64,000 bases of DNA. Source: Chiridota heheva (Eukaryota > Echinodermata > Holothuroidea > Apodida > Chiridotidae). Within the stretch, counting starts at the first letter, position 1. Each line of letters begins with the position of its first letter. The stretch covers positions 275,501 to 339,500 of the forward strand of contig JAIGNY010003184.1 in assembly GCA_020152595.1 (NCBI GenBank). Direction: 5' to 3'. The notes under the pieces are model-generated. The model saw only the letters and a list, made by a program, of their open reading frames with translations, made no database searches and was not told where the DNA came from. Below are positions 11,601-26,600 of the stretch, one piece after another. The translations under genes were made by a program, and so were the position numbers.

Positions 11601-14600
11601 TAATTACAAAATTTCCCATGATTTTGAATAAAGGTGTCGAAAATCTTCCCACAAAAATGTGTGACAAAAATAATTTTTCACAGCACATATTTACCACATT
11701 TGCTTTTGTTACTTAAGAAATCTGTAAAAAATTCCTCTAGCGAATTCCCGATTTTCCTGTGGTTATAAACCCTAGAACCGTAAATGTTTCCAGCTCGGTT
11801 AGTGTATGACCAATCAGAAATATTTACTTTTATTATTTATTACCATGTTAATACCCATTCTGGCCATGTTACCGTGGCTTCTTTGCGTTTCTTTCCCTTA
11901 TTGCAGTCTTTGAATATGATGAGAATGTAACTAATTCAATCAAAATATGTAAGGTTGGACTGCACAACTTGCTGACATCACCACAAAAAGAAGCCACGGT
12001 AACATGGGAACCAAGTGCACCAACATGCGAAGGTACGTAATTCTTGGGGATGCAAGGGAGTTAGAACACCCAGTCTGCATAGAGGATGAAATACGGCATT
12101 GCATAAACAAATTGGGGCATTGGGGATTGTAAACACTTGTCAAATTATTTGCATAGTCAGGGCATTGGCCACTTAATAATTTGCATATTATCAGAATTTG
12201 CATATTATCAGAATTTGTAAATTATCAGAATTTGCCTATTATCAGAATTTGCATATTATCAGTATTTGCATATTATCAGCAAGAATGAGCATACGTGTTA
12301 CTACTTAGACTACTCATGTATACCTGTGGATGTGTTGATGGTGTCGCGTAAATCTGCATACTTCCACTTGGTCAGGTCAGGCAGGTTGCCAGCAGCTGAC
12401 GGGGCGGCTGCAGCTAGAATCTCCACACTGAAAGAGAACAATACACCATCATCATAACCCCATATTAGGCTACCCTTCATGTGTTTGTTTGTTTGTTTGA
12501 TGAGGGCTTAACGGCCCCATGACAACGAAGGTCAAATTGTGCCAGAGAGGTCAGATCTTTCTAGAGGTAGGAAGGAAAGGAAACAGGGAGAGAATGAGAG
12601 AAATTCAAGAACAAAAGATCAGAAAGCTGTGATCGAGAGGGGAGGTGCATAGTTGAAACAAAAACAAAGTACAGAGGGGGTGGAAGAGGAGAATTAAATA
12701 TGGTTGTAGAGGGAGGCATGATGAAGGAAGGAGATAATTTTATCCGGAGGATTTTTCTGGAAGAACTCAGCAATTGAGTTGTGGGGAGCGTGTGTAGCAT
12801 AACCCCACAGTGTATCTTAAGCTGCATTTCATCTGCATAAATTCCATATCTCTATAACCTGATACCCATGACAAAAGACTAGGCAACAATAATAATAATA
12901 CGTCAGTTTTATATAGCGCTTTACCACAACAACACTCAAAGCCCCTATAAGTTTTGTGCAATCTTGTCACAAATTAACCTTTCCAGGTTTCCAAATAGGC
13001 CACGCCCACCATAGCAACGCGGTTTAACTATGTGGGGCAAACATACCTCAAATCCGCAATCGCATTACCAATGCATTGACATTTAGATGTTCGCTGAGGC
13101 CTACCGCAAGTTTTGATTCATTTATGGCACTTCTATGCATTTTTAGAGTTTTTAGCAAATAGGATAAACGAAATTCAGTTTGCTAACTGTTCTGGGTAAC
13201 AGCCATCAAATTTACAAAGCCCGTAGAGGCGCAACTTTTGTTCACCATTTTGCCGTCACTCAGTCTGTGTGTGCAGAAATTTGTTTTGTACAGTAAGTTG
13301 CATTGACAACATGAGCGCGCACCGTTAGCTAGCTGCACTGTACCAGTACCGCATAGGATGTTTGCCCCCACTTAGTTACGCAGATTTTGTTGCTAGGCAA
13401 GTTCATGCGGTGATTGGTTAAAACAAGCTGGCAATCATTAAACCCAGAAAGGTTAATTGTAAGCTTTCTCAAGTACCCGAGTATTCTTAACCATGCGGCC
13501 ACAACCGCACGGTGGTCGTTAAACCGCTCAGACATTATTACCCTGCTCCGGTCCCTCATGGAAAGCACCAAAGCGAGAAGGTAACAGGTCCCATTTTGAC
13601 AGTCTTTGGTATGACTAGGCCGGGAAATGAACCTACGACCTACCCACTACTCTTATCAATTGCGCTACCTCATCCCGCTTGCAATGAAATCAGCAACGAA
13701 ACTTTAAAGGAATAGTTCAGAGGTCAAGCATGCCATCTTATATGAAAGAGGACTTCAAAAAGAAATAAAAAGGTGAAAGAAGCATTCAAAAATCTTATTC
13801 CGTTAAGGAGATATTTAAAGGTCTGTCTTACATATGTAGAAATGACTGGTGTAGTAAGTCTACTATGGATAGTTGGTGTCTTCATCCTCACATTCTTAAC
13901 AATTGTTAATGTTTTTAATGAAAATTGATTTAATTTTTTCACTATTTGAATTATTTTCCCTCAAACTTTCTTCAGGTGGTATATTAGAAATATCCTTTCT
14001 AGATTCTGTTTTACTACTTTTTTGACATATTACATGGTTTTGAAGCCACATTATCGCAGGACAAAATATGATAGAATACATAAAGAGATTGAGGAATCTG
14101 AGGCTATGACATCACAACTATTCTGATTTCAGTCATTTCTACACAACTTTAAAGAGAGACAGAACTTTAAATTTAGATATCTTCTTAACGGAATAAGATT
14201 GTTAAATGCTTTCTGCATTATTTTGTGTCTTTTGAAGTCCTCTTTCATATAAGATGGACTTGCTTGACTCCTGAACTAATCCATTAAACAATACATCTCT
14301 AGCCTTGTCTATACTGCAAACAGTACAACCCTGCTTACCTCATCAACTAGCTGTGCAGCCTAGCCATTTGAAAAGTTGTTACAGAATGCACCCTTACATT
14401 GCCAAGTTGTTACACAGTAAGGCCTAATTAATTGCAAAGTATTTATTTAGCTGGTGTAGCCTACCCTGTTGCATAATTGCTTATTGCATGTAATTACCTA
14501 TATGGTAGCCAGCCTACTAGCCAAAGAGTATAGCCTAGCCTGTTTCTAGTTGCTAAACATTGCAGTCCACCCAATTACTAAATAGTGTAGTCTAGACAGT

Positions 14601-17600
14601 TGCTTGATAGCATAGTAGGTTGATAGCTACTCAGCACTGTAGCCACAGCTGGTTGCCTAGTCATTAAGCAATGTAATCTAGCCAGGTGCCGATTTGAAAT
14701 GGTATAGTTTAGCTAATCCCAGCTGCTTGACTACACTGCAACAGTTAGAGCTGCCTAGTTGTTAAACCACTCTGATTCTTGACTATATAAAAGAAAGCCA
14801 GGTTTTGTATGGCAGACTACTCTCATTAATCCAGTGTCACTAGCATGCTTTATAAATTAGATTGGCCCCTGCTAATAACAAGAAGAAGGAACACCCGTCT
14901 TAAAATGCTGTATGAAATCAATAAGAGTCTTGTTGCCATTGATAATGATAACCTGATCCCAAATGCAAGAATTAATACAAGAAATAACCATGATCTGAAT
15001 GTCCACATTCCTTATGCTAAAAAGAATGTTCATAAATACTCCTTCTTTCCTCAAACACTAAAAGATTGGAATGCTTTACCATCGGACATTGTACATGCAC
15101 AGTCTTAACTGTTTCAAAGCTAAACTTGCTAGGCTTGTTAATTGATTTTTTTAATCTTTTTTTTATATATATATATATATTTCTCATACTTTTGCTACGC
15201 TCGGTTGGCGTTCATGTCCTCTAGAGGGATTTTTGCCAACTTAACCTATTCAGATTCAGAACTCTGCATGATGAATATATATGTTGCAATAGATTTTCAG
15301 TCCAAAATCCTCAAAGCCTAGAAGGTTGAACAAAAAACATCACTTAAGATCACTCATCAATGAACAAACAAAACCTTTACTATTCTGAGATAATTATCAC
15401 CCTGTTTGTAAATTATTACTTCAGGCATCACACACACTGTCCACAGGGGCATATCTTTGTCCTCATATTGAGTGTATACATTAGTGCTGTCAGTGCAGCT
15501 GCAGTGAAATCTGTTTACTATTAGTGTCAGATAATAGCCATGGAAAGTGGGTAAAGTCACGTATGGATAGAAATATGAAATCCCTGGTGTAATTGATTCT
15601 GTTAGATTGTGGTTTCTTCTGTGAGCAATATATAGACCTCAAAGATTTGCGATTTTGTCGGGGCTTTTAAGACAGAAAATGGAGTGCGAGATTTGGACTT
15701 TAATGGGTATCAGTAACTCCAGGACGAAAGTACAAGGATTGCAAAAGCTTACGCTTGTGTGACTACTTCCTCCACCACCTGAGACTTGCTCTCCTCGACC
15801 AATCGCAGCGCCAGCTCATGATCACGACGCTCTTGCTCCAGTTTGGCTTGTCTGTAGAACAAAACAATGGCAAGTGAGTGAATGAATGTTTAATACCACT
15901 GAGTCCTGAACGGATTTAATCGTGTCCCAAAATACATAACAAGTAAGAATAGCACTTCCTAATATCACGCACAATTCTTTTCTTTTTTTTTTTAACTTTA
16001 TTGAACCAAATATGGGGAAAGTAATCATATGTATGAGCATAAATTATTTTTCTGATGGTTAAAACCATAGCAGGATCGGCAATGCAGTGACTAGATGGCC
16101 TTTGGATGGATATATGGACTGAGAGTAAGATGAGGAGACATGGAGCAGAAACATAAGCATGTGAAGTAATTTCCATGAATTTGTAGGTGTATGGGTACTC
16201 CAGAAATTCTTGCCCCCTACCATTTATCCAACACTTATCAATCAATCTTAAGTCAACCTTTGCTTAACACTAATAACACAAGAAATCATTCCTTGTCAAA
16301 ACCTTACCAATTAGTCCTGCGCAACACTAATAAAGCGATCAATCGTTTGTTTCCAAACACTAAATATCAATCCTACCCAACACTAATAAACCAATCAATC
16401 GTTTCTTGTCAAAACCTTACCAATTAGTCCTGCGCAACACCAATAAAGTGATCAATCGTTTGTTTCTAAACACTAAATATCAATCCTACCCAACACTAAT
16501 AAAACTACAAATCGTTCCTTGTCAAAACCTTACCAATTAGTCCTGCGCAACACCAATAAAGTGATCAATCGTTTGTTTCCAAACACTAAATATCAATCCT
16601 ACCCAACACTAATAAAACAACAAATCGTTCCTTGACAAAACCTTACCAATTAGTCCTGCGCAACACTAATAAAGCGATCAATCGTTTGTTTCCAAACACT
16701 AAATATCAATCCTACCCAACACTAATAAAACAATAAATCGTTCCTTGTCAAAACCTTACCAATTAGTCCTGCGCAACACTAATAAAGCGATCAATCGTTT
16801 GTTTCCAAATACTAAATATCAATCCTACCCAACACTAATAAAACAACAAATCGTTCCTTGACAAAACCTTACCAATTAGTCCTGCGCAACACTAATAAAG
16901 CGATCAATCGTTTGTTTTCAAACACTAAATATCAATCCTACCCAACACTAATAAAACAACAAATTGTTCTTTGTCAAAACCTTACCAATTAGTCCTGCGC
17001 AACACTAATAAAGCAATCAATCGTTTGTTTCCAAACACTAAATATCAATCCTACCCAACACTAATAAAACAACAAATCGTTCCTTGACAAAACCTTACCA
17101 ATTAGTCCTGCGCAACACTAATAAAGCGATCAATCGTTTGTTTCCAAACACTAAATATCAATCCTACCCAACACTAATAAAACTACAAATCGTTCCTTGA
17201 CAAAACCTTACCAATTAGTCCTGCGCAACACTAATAAAGCGATCAATCGTTTGTTTCCAAACACTAAATATCAACACTAATAAAACAACAAATCGTTCCT
17301 TGTCAAAACCTTACCAATTAGTCCTGCGCAACACTAATAAAGCAATCAATCGTTTGTTTCCAAACACTAAATATCAATCCTACCCAACACTAATAAAACA
17401 ACAAATCGTTCCTTGACAAAACCTTACCAATTAGTCCTGCGCAACACTAATAAAGCGATCAATCGTTTGTTTCCAAACACTAAATATCAATCCTACCCAA
17501 CACTAATAAACCAATCAATCGTTTCTTGTCACACACTTATCAATCCTTACCCAACCTTTGCTCAACACTAACAACCAATTAATAGTTTGCTTCCAAACAC

Positions 17601-20600
17601 TAACCAATCAATCCTACCCAACCTTTGCCCAACATTGTTTTTAAGTTTAAAAAGTTGGTCTCCAAAATCAGATGTGCTTGCCTTGAAATTGAAGTCAACG
17701 AAGGTGGTTATTGTAATATAACCTATGAAGAGAGGTTCTGTCAGGTTTGCAATTTAAAAGAAGTTGGAGATGAATATCATTTTCTCCTAATTTGTCCATC
17801 CCTTTCTGAAATCCGCTGTAAATTTATCCCAAAATATTTCTTACAGACTGCAACTAGAACAAAATGTAATACTTTATTAGCAGCTAGTTCTAAATACTTA
17901 TTTTTGCAGTTATCACACTTTATTTTACACGCAATGGAAGCAAGACGTTTGTTTCTTTCTCTTTGATTATTGTTTGTTGTAAGAACCTCAATCATGTACC
18001 ATTTAATTTATCGTTAATGTTTGTGACAAAGGCCAGATGGCCTAGAGCACTGTAATAAATTGTATTGTATTGTATTGTATTGTATTGTATTAATAAATCA
18101 ATCAATCATTCCTTTTGAAATACTTATCAATAAATCCTTAACCAACCTTTGCCCAACACTAATAAAACAGTTGATCATTTCTTGCCCAACACTTAGAAAA
18201 CAATTCTTGCCCAACCTTTGTCTCTCTTCCTCTTGAATTCGTCTGAGTTCATCTTGCCTTTTGCGATCTTGCTCCAGCTTCTTCCTTTCTTCTTCCAATT
18301 GTTTCCGTTCTTCCTCAATCTTCCTCAGCATTTCTTCCTCCTCTCGCTTTCGTTTCGCTTCCATTTCTACTTTGCTGTTCAAAAAAGCCAAAATATCATC
18401 TTTTGTTGCTGCTTGCATTTCAACATACTGTATTCGACGTTTTAAGCACCCCTGCTCTAATAAGCACCCAACCAACATTTTGTGACTGATTACATAATTC
18501 ATTTGATTCATTTGAAAACTCAAAATACTACAGTTTTGTTACATTCTTTGCTAATTTTGCATCTGATGCTCACAATATTTTTGTGTATCTTATTGTGGGG
18601 CTGGTATATAACCAGTTCACACTTAAAAACAGGGCAGCTCAAATAGCACACTATGCGCACCCCCAAGCATGGGCACTTTTTAGGAATGTTGGGCCTAAAA
18701 TTAGCTGCAATTTTATTTTCGTAAGCACCCAGGGTGGTTATCACATCGAACACAGCACATTGTCAGAGCTATTATACCTACAATCTACTAGTACTTGGTA
18801 TTTTTACAATAAAAACATTCATCTTGCATTGCAAGTACATATGCAGTAGTAATTGTAGGGAGTAACTTTACACAAAAACCTATATTTTATAACGTTGTGA
18901 ATGTAAATGATTTTTTCCATCCATGTCCTAATTCATATTTTGATAAACAGTTTCTCTGCTAGCCACTATTGAAACTTCCAAATCGAGTATTATATCCCAT
19001 TAGTGCGGTTTACAGCACCTCCACGACTTTAAAAAGTACCTGGTAACTAACCGAAGATTCGGGAAACCAGTCAAGATGTTTAATGCTTTGAATACAATCA
19101 CTAAAAAAAATATAATTCTATATCTTAACCATGTTAAAAGTGTAAATAAGACTGCTGAAACTTATTCCTGAGATCTGTTTTATGTATCTATTAATATTAA
19201 AGGATTAGTTCAGGGTCAAGCATGTCCATCTTAAATAAAACAGGACTTAAAAAAAAAAAAAAATGGTGAAGAAAGCATCTAAAAATCTTATTTCGTTAAA
19301 AGATTAGTTCAGTGGTCAAGCATGTCCATCTTATATGAAAGAGGACTTCTAAAGAAACAAAATGGTGAAGAAAGCATTCAAATATTTTATTCCATTAGGA
19401 GATATTCAGGCTTAAAGTTTGGAAAGTTGGCATCTTCATCCTCACATTCTTAACAATTGTTAATGTAATTTGAATGTTTATTTAATTTTTTCACTTTTTA
19501 ACTTTCTTCAGGTGGTATATTATAAATACCCTTCCTAAATTCAGTTTTACTACTCTTTTTACACATCCTATGGTTTTTAAGCTACAAAATTGCAGGACAA
19601 AATATGATAGAATACATAAAGATTGAAAAATCTGAGGCTATGACATCACAACTAGTCTGATTTTAGTCGTTTCTACACAAAATGATACCAAACTTTATTT
19701 AAACTTAGATATCTCCTTAACGGAATAAGATTGTTGAATACTTTCTTCACCATTTTGTTTCTTATGAAGTAGTCTTTCATATAAAATAGACTTGCTTGAC
19801 CCCTGAACCAATCCTTTAATATGAGACATTTGCATATTTTGAGAATCTTGACTCATTTCTAATCTCCAAAAAAGTGACTATTGCAATGACATTTCAAAGT
19901 ACCACAAATATGTTTTAGGTGTAACTACTGTTAACAGCTTCTATTTTCAAAATGAATTTCTATTGTCAAAAAAGACTGGGATAAAGCCTTCTCATTACCA
20001 TTATACTCTATTTTTGGTACTTGATACACTATGTACCAGAATAGCAAACAAACATTCGTTAGCTATTCTGGTACGGAGTTTTGTAACTACCAAAAAAAAG
20101 GAGTATGATGGCAATGTGAAGCTTCATTCCAGTCCATTTTGACAATAGAAATCCATTTGGAAAATAAAAGCTGTTTGTTTATGAAGCAATATTGACGGAA
20201 CAATTATAACAAAATATTAACGAGATGAGCTTAAATAGGACTTCATCAATGATAATACGCTTGCAATGAAACCACTATGTTCATGAGCCTTGCTAGATGG
20301 GTCTGAAGTCTCCAGATACCACACTAAGCAGGGATTTGTCCTGGGGCTGCGGACGACGACACAATATGTCACCAACAACATGTCATTTTAGGTCTATGTA
20401 ATGATTCCCATCAGGCATTTTTCTGACTTATGTACAAAACTGTGCTACTGGTGATCCAATTTTGATACAATTTGGACGGAAAAATTTACTTTCAAAATGT
20501 ATCCAATTGTTTCTTAATTTTCTTTTTGAATAAACAAGTTGAAGGATCTGTCTCCCCCCCCCCCCCACCACCACCCACCCCACTCCCACACCTTACACCG

Positions 20601-23600
20601 GGACACCTGGTGGTGCCATATCTGCTTTAAGGATTCACTGTATACCAATGCCATTTTGTCATCAATTGGTCCCCCAGCCCTGACTTACATCCTCCTCTCT
20701 TCCTCCTCTTGTTTGCGTTTCTTCTCCCGTTTTTCTTCCTCCAGCTTGCGCAGTCGCTCCTCTTCCTCCTTTCTCTTTCTCTCTCGCTCCATCTCCTCTT
20801 GGATGCGACGAAGCCGCTCCCTCTCCGCCTCCTCAGCTTTCTTCTGGTTGATGAGGGCCTGGATGTGAATCTGCACCTCCTTTGAGAGTTTCAGCTGCTC
20901 CTCCTCCATTTGTCTCCGGGTCATCACAGTCATCTGAAAACATGAGTTCAAAATTAGTGGCTAGGAGTACACAGCTATTAATTCTAAGTATACCACTATT
21001 GATTAGAAGCATGCATTTATTGAATATGAGTATATCGCTATTGATAAGAGTACACAGCTATTGATTATAAGTATACCACTATTGATTAGAAGTATGCACT
21101 TATTGATTATGAATATACCACTTATTGATTAAGAGTACATAGTTATTGATTATGAGTATACCACTATTGATTAGGAATAGCTTTCCCCAGGCTTCATACT
21201 CCAGTGCATCTGGAGTTAGCTTTCCCGAGGCTTCACACTCCAGGAGTTAGCTTACCCCAGGCTTCATCTTCCCGGGCATCTGGAGTTAGCTTTCCCCAGG
21301 CTTCACACACCAGCACACCTAAAGTTAGCTTTCCCCAGGCTTCATACGCCATGGCACCTGGGTGTAGCATTCCCCAGGCTTCAAACGCCAGGGCACCGGT
21401 GGTTAGCTTTCCCCAGGCTTCATCCTCCATGGCACCTGGGATTAGCTTTCCCAATGCTTCATACTCCCGTGCATCTAGAGTTAGTTTTCCCCAGGCTTCA
21501 TACACCGGCACACCTGGAGTTAGCTTCCGCCTGGAGTTAGCATACCCCAGGCTTCACACACCAGCACACCTAGAGTTAGCTTTCCCCAAGCTTCATCCTC
21601 CATGGCACCTAAGGTTAGCTTTCCCAATGCTTCATACTCCCGTGCATCTAGAGGTAGCTTTCCCCAGGCTTCATCCTCCATGGCACCTAAGGTTAGCTTT
21701 CCCAATGCTTCATACTCCCGTGCATCTAGAGGTAGCTTTCCCCAGGCTTCACACACCAGCACACCTAGAGTTAGCTTTCCCCAGGCTTCATACGCCATGG
21801 CACCTGGGGTTAGCATTCCCCAGGCTTCAAACCCCAGGGCACCGGTGCTTAGCTTTCCCCAGGCTTCATCCTCAATGGCACCTGGGATTAGCTTTCCCAA
21901 TGCTTCATACTCCCGGGCATCGGGAGCTAGCTTTCCCCAGGCTTTATACTCTAGGGCACCTGGGGTTAGCTTTCTCCATGCTTCATACGCCAGGGCACCT
22001 GTTGTTAGCTTTCCCCAGGATTCATACTCCATGGCACCTGGGGTTAGCTTTCCCCATGCTTCATAACCCAGGCATCTGAAGTAGCTTTCCCCCAAGCTCA
22101 ATACTCCATGGCACCTGGGGTTAGCGTTTCCCATGCTTCATAACCCAGGCATCTGAAGTAGCTTTCCCCAGGCTTCATACTCCATGGCACCTGGGGTTAG
22201 CTTTCCCCATGCTTCATAAAACCCAGGCATCTGAAGTAGCTTTCCCCAAGCTCAATACTCCATGGCACCTGGGGTTAGCGTTTCCCATGCTTCATAACCC
22301 AGGCATCTGAAGTAGCTTTCCCCAGGCTTCATATTCCATGGCACCTGGGGTTAGCTTTCCCCAGGCTTCCTACTCCCGGGTATCTGGAGTTCGTTTTCCC
22401 CAGGTTTCATAATCCATGGCAACTAGGATTAGCTTTCCACAGGCTTCACACTCCTGGGCACCAGGGGTAAGCTGTCCCCAGGCTCTCTGGAGCTAGTTTT
22501 CTCCAGGTTTCACATGATGAAAATCTGTTGCATCTGTGAAAGTCAGCACAGCTGCAGTGAATTGTTTTTACTATCAATGTCAGATTATGACCATGGAAAG
22601 TGAGGTGAAGTGTGTGGAAATCCCTGGTGTAATTGCTAATTGCTTGTGCTAGATTGTGGTTTCTGTTGTGAGCAATATAGATCCAGACAGATTTTAGATT
22701 TTGTCGGGGCTTAAGACACAAAATGTATTGCAAGGTTTAGATTAATGATACTCCATGACACCTGGGGTTAGTTTTCCTCAGGCCTCATACTCCTGGGCAC
22801 CTGGGGTAAGCTTTTCCTAGGCTTCACACTCCATGGCACCTGGGGTTGGCTTTCCTCAGGCCTCATACTCCTGGGTACCTGGGGTTAGCTTTCCCAGGCT
22901 TCATGCTCCAGTCAACACTTTTGATCGTACCTTGATTTTCTTGATGAAATTTACAATGCTCTTGCGTGTTTGATCCGCTTGTTGCTTGCTCTTCTTGTCT
23001 TCAACTCCTTTTGCTGGAAATGAAAAAAATCATTAAGAATTTTTGGCCCTTAGACCTCTCCAATCCGACACCCCCGATTTTCTAAAAATCAGGAGTAATC
23101 CACACCATTCAACCCAAGAGACTCTTCACAATTCATTGACTAGCATCCAACTATTGTTACACCATACACAACACAGAAGTAATCTATACCTTCTTAACTG
23201 ACAACATCTTCATAGTCTATTCACAGTTCACTTGTTAGCAACCAGCTAGTGTTACACTGTACACAATAGGTCATTCATGTTGGGCTCAAGCCACATAACT
23301 GCTGTTCAGTGATGCGAATCAGATTAGTCCTTAGCGGAGCCTAAATAAAAATATACATTATATGCTTGGGAGGACTTTGTGCAAAACCCATGAATGATTG
23401 ATGGACCATAGGATGGTTATTTCATCATGATGTACTGTGAAAAGGTTGACAGCAATAAATCCATTCATTTGTAACCACCATCAGACTGGGAATTAATAAT
23501 TCAGATATGTGGAACATGGTTCTGCAAGCTGCTATCTTCAAGAGTTGTGTATACAGTACCTGCCACTTCAATGGACTACTAAAATAAAACCTTTAAATTC

Positions 23601-26600
23601 TTCAAAAAACTTTCAGACGGGTTGCAAGATACAGGTCATCAATTTATGAAGTTCATTCCGTCCTGAAATAAGATGTCGTGTCACCATGAAGTATCATAAA
23701 GCAACAAGATATAGACCATGACCAGTTACATGTCTTTGTTTGTTTGTTGAGGTTTAATGGCACTGAAGAGTCTACTTGTTAAGCTATGAAGGTATTTTGG
23801 AGCACTTTTTTTCACAACTCTTTGTATCTTATTATATGTATGTGCTTATTATCATTGTTTGAATGATGAGATAAAACAAATAGAAAAATGAAATAAATGA
23901 AATTTAACGCCAGAATCTGATGACTGTACAAGATTTACTGAATTAAACTAAGTTATATAAAAGGTGTAAACATACTACAAATGAATTTTAAATACTTCCA
24001 TAAAGCAAGATTTTAAAATATATCAGATTAATGAAGTGTGGTGCATGCTGAAAGAAGGTTTGTTTGTTTGTTTGTTTGATGAGGGCCTAACGGCAACACG
24101 ACAACAAAGGTCAAATTGTGCCTGAGAGATCAGATCATTCTAGAGGTAGGAAGGAAAGAAAACGAGGGGAGATTGAGAGAAATACGAGAACAAAAGGTCA
24201 GAAAGCTGTGATCAAAAGGGGAGGTGCATGGTTGAAATAAAAACAAAGTAGAGAGGGGGTGGAAGAGGAGAATTAAATATGGTTGTAGAGGGAGGCATGA
24301 TGGAGGAAGGAGATAATTTTATCCGGAGGATTTTCCTGGAAGAACTCAGCAATTGAGTTGTGGGGAGCGAGGGAAGCTCTGGAAAGTTTGTATAGGGGGC
24401 AAGCAAGGAGAACGTGATGGATTGTGAGGGTGCAATGGCAATTGTTGCAGAAAGTGTTGGGGGGAGCTAATAAGGAGGTAGGAGTGAGTGAGGTGGGTGG
24501 GTGTGACCAATTCTAAGACGGGTAACATAAACGTTGTCGATACGAGAGGTTGTTGATGGTGGATTTGATCGGAATTGTGGGCTGGATGACATGGAGTTTG
24601 TTATCAATTTGGGAGTTCCATGAGGTTTGCCAGCAGTCATGAACAAGGGAAGCGATAAGCGGTTTGATGTCAGAGAGTGTTTTGGGAAAAGGGGTAGGGA
24701 GGAGGTTGAGGGCAAGCTTAGCGGCTGCATCAGCCCTGTAAAAGTACAGCAGATTGGATGGGGAAGGGTGGTGTAGGAATGGCCAGTTGTAAAAGGGAAA
24801 AGAATTCTTGACAATTTCATTCTTACCGATCTCTGACATCTTCTCCAGATCCTTAAATAACATAATTGCGCTTTTGAGGCCTTGAATGCGAGGGCGATGT
24901 TTCCTAATAGCAACCACCATGCGGAAATTACTCTGAATCTTAATAAGAGCTGCTCGACGATACAGAATTTTGTTTTTCACTGTAGGAAAAATAGAAAAAA
25001 AACACACACAATTAGAACGCAAATGATGCTATAGCCCAAAAGGCTAGGAACTAAGTACTCAGGCTGGGAACTAAGTACCCTTGCTGGGAACTGAGTAATC
25101 AGCAGGGAACAAGTATTCAGGCTGGGAACAAATATTCAGGCTGGGAGTTAAGTACTCAGGCTGAGAGCAATTACTCAGCCTGGGAACTAATTATTCAGGT
25201 TGGGAACTTAGTACTCAGGCTGGAAACAACAATTCAGGGTGGGAATTAAGTATTCAGCCTGGGAATTAAGTAATCAGGCTGGAAATTAAGTAATCAGTCT
25301 GGTAACTAAGTAATCAGTCTGGTAACTAAGTAATCAGCCCGGGAACAAGTATTCAGGCTGGGAACAACTACTCAGGGTGGGAGTTAAGTATTCAGCCTGG
25401 GAGTTAAGTATTCAGGCTGGGAGCTAAGTAATCAGTCTGGTAACTAAGTAATCTGTCTGGTAACTAAGTAATCAGCCTGGGAACTAAGTAATCAGGCTAG
25501 AAAATAAGTACTCAGGCTTAAAAATAAGTATTCAGGCTGGGAATTAAGTACTCAGCATGGGAGTAAAGTACTCAGGCTGGGAACTATAAGTATTCGGGAC
25601 CAGTGGGAACAATAAAACCCAGCTTGAGTGCCCAGTTTGCATGATGACAGACATATCGGGTTACTCACGTTTGATGCCCATGAGGGTCCCCCACTGCATC
25701 TTCTTCCAGCGAACACAGATGAGCCATTTCTTCACTTTCTTGATCAATAATTTCAAATTCTCTGGATCTGATCGTAGTATCTGATCAAACTCTGCAAACT
25801 TTCCCGGACGAAAGAAAATTTTGGTTAATCCAAATCTGTAGTCCTCCTCATTCAAGCCCAGGGCATGGAAGAGAGCCTGCAGACAAAATTCAAATTGTAC
25901 ATCATATCAGTTTCATAGGGAGTAGCCAGCGTTACGGTCCTTCAGTGAAAATTAATTTGGGATTTTTGTTTGTTTGATGAAGGCTTAACGGCACCACGGC
26001 AGCGAGGGTCAGGTCAAATTGAGCCTGAGAGGTTAAATCATTCCAGAGGTAGGAAGGAAAGAAAAACAGGGGAAGATTGAGAGAAACACAAGAACTAAAT
26101 GCCAGAAAGCTGGGATTGAGAGAGGAGGTGCATGGGTGAATAAAAAGAAAAAAGTAGAGAGGGGAAGATAGGGGGGGGGGGGGAGAGGACTAAATATGGT
26201 TGTAGAGGGAAACATGATGAAGGAAGGAGATAATTTTATCCAGAGGGTTTTTCTGGAAGAGCTCGGCTATTGATATGTGAAGAGCAGGATTGGATTAACA
26301 CCTGAAAATCTATACATTTTTTACAACACATTTGATCTCATCTCTCTGGGCACCACCCATATACGTCATGTCTTAAAACGTTTCCTTTTAAAAAATCAGG
26401 CAAATCACACAAGTTAGAGCTAAGTTGTTGCTCATTATTGCACCTTAGAGCCAGACAACTTACTCATTATTACATGTTTATCTGGTAAAAGCAGGGTAAC
26501 CTACTCATTACATGTTTAACTGTTTAAAGCAGGGTAACCCACTCATTACATGTTTAACTGGCTAAAACAGGTTAATTTACTCATTATTACATGTTTAACT

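Noticed and set aside
17625-17966. 113-residue host protein with CxxC
   Set aside because: Pattern fits a LINE ORF2 C-terminus and is followed by a (TGTAT)n tail.
21204-22134. 291-residue + frame and 204-residue - frame
   Set aside because: Both come from the same 39-bp repeat whose length is a multiple of three.
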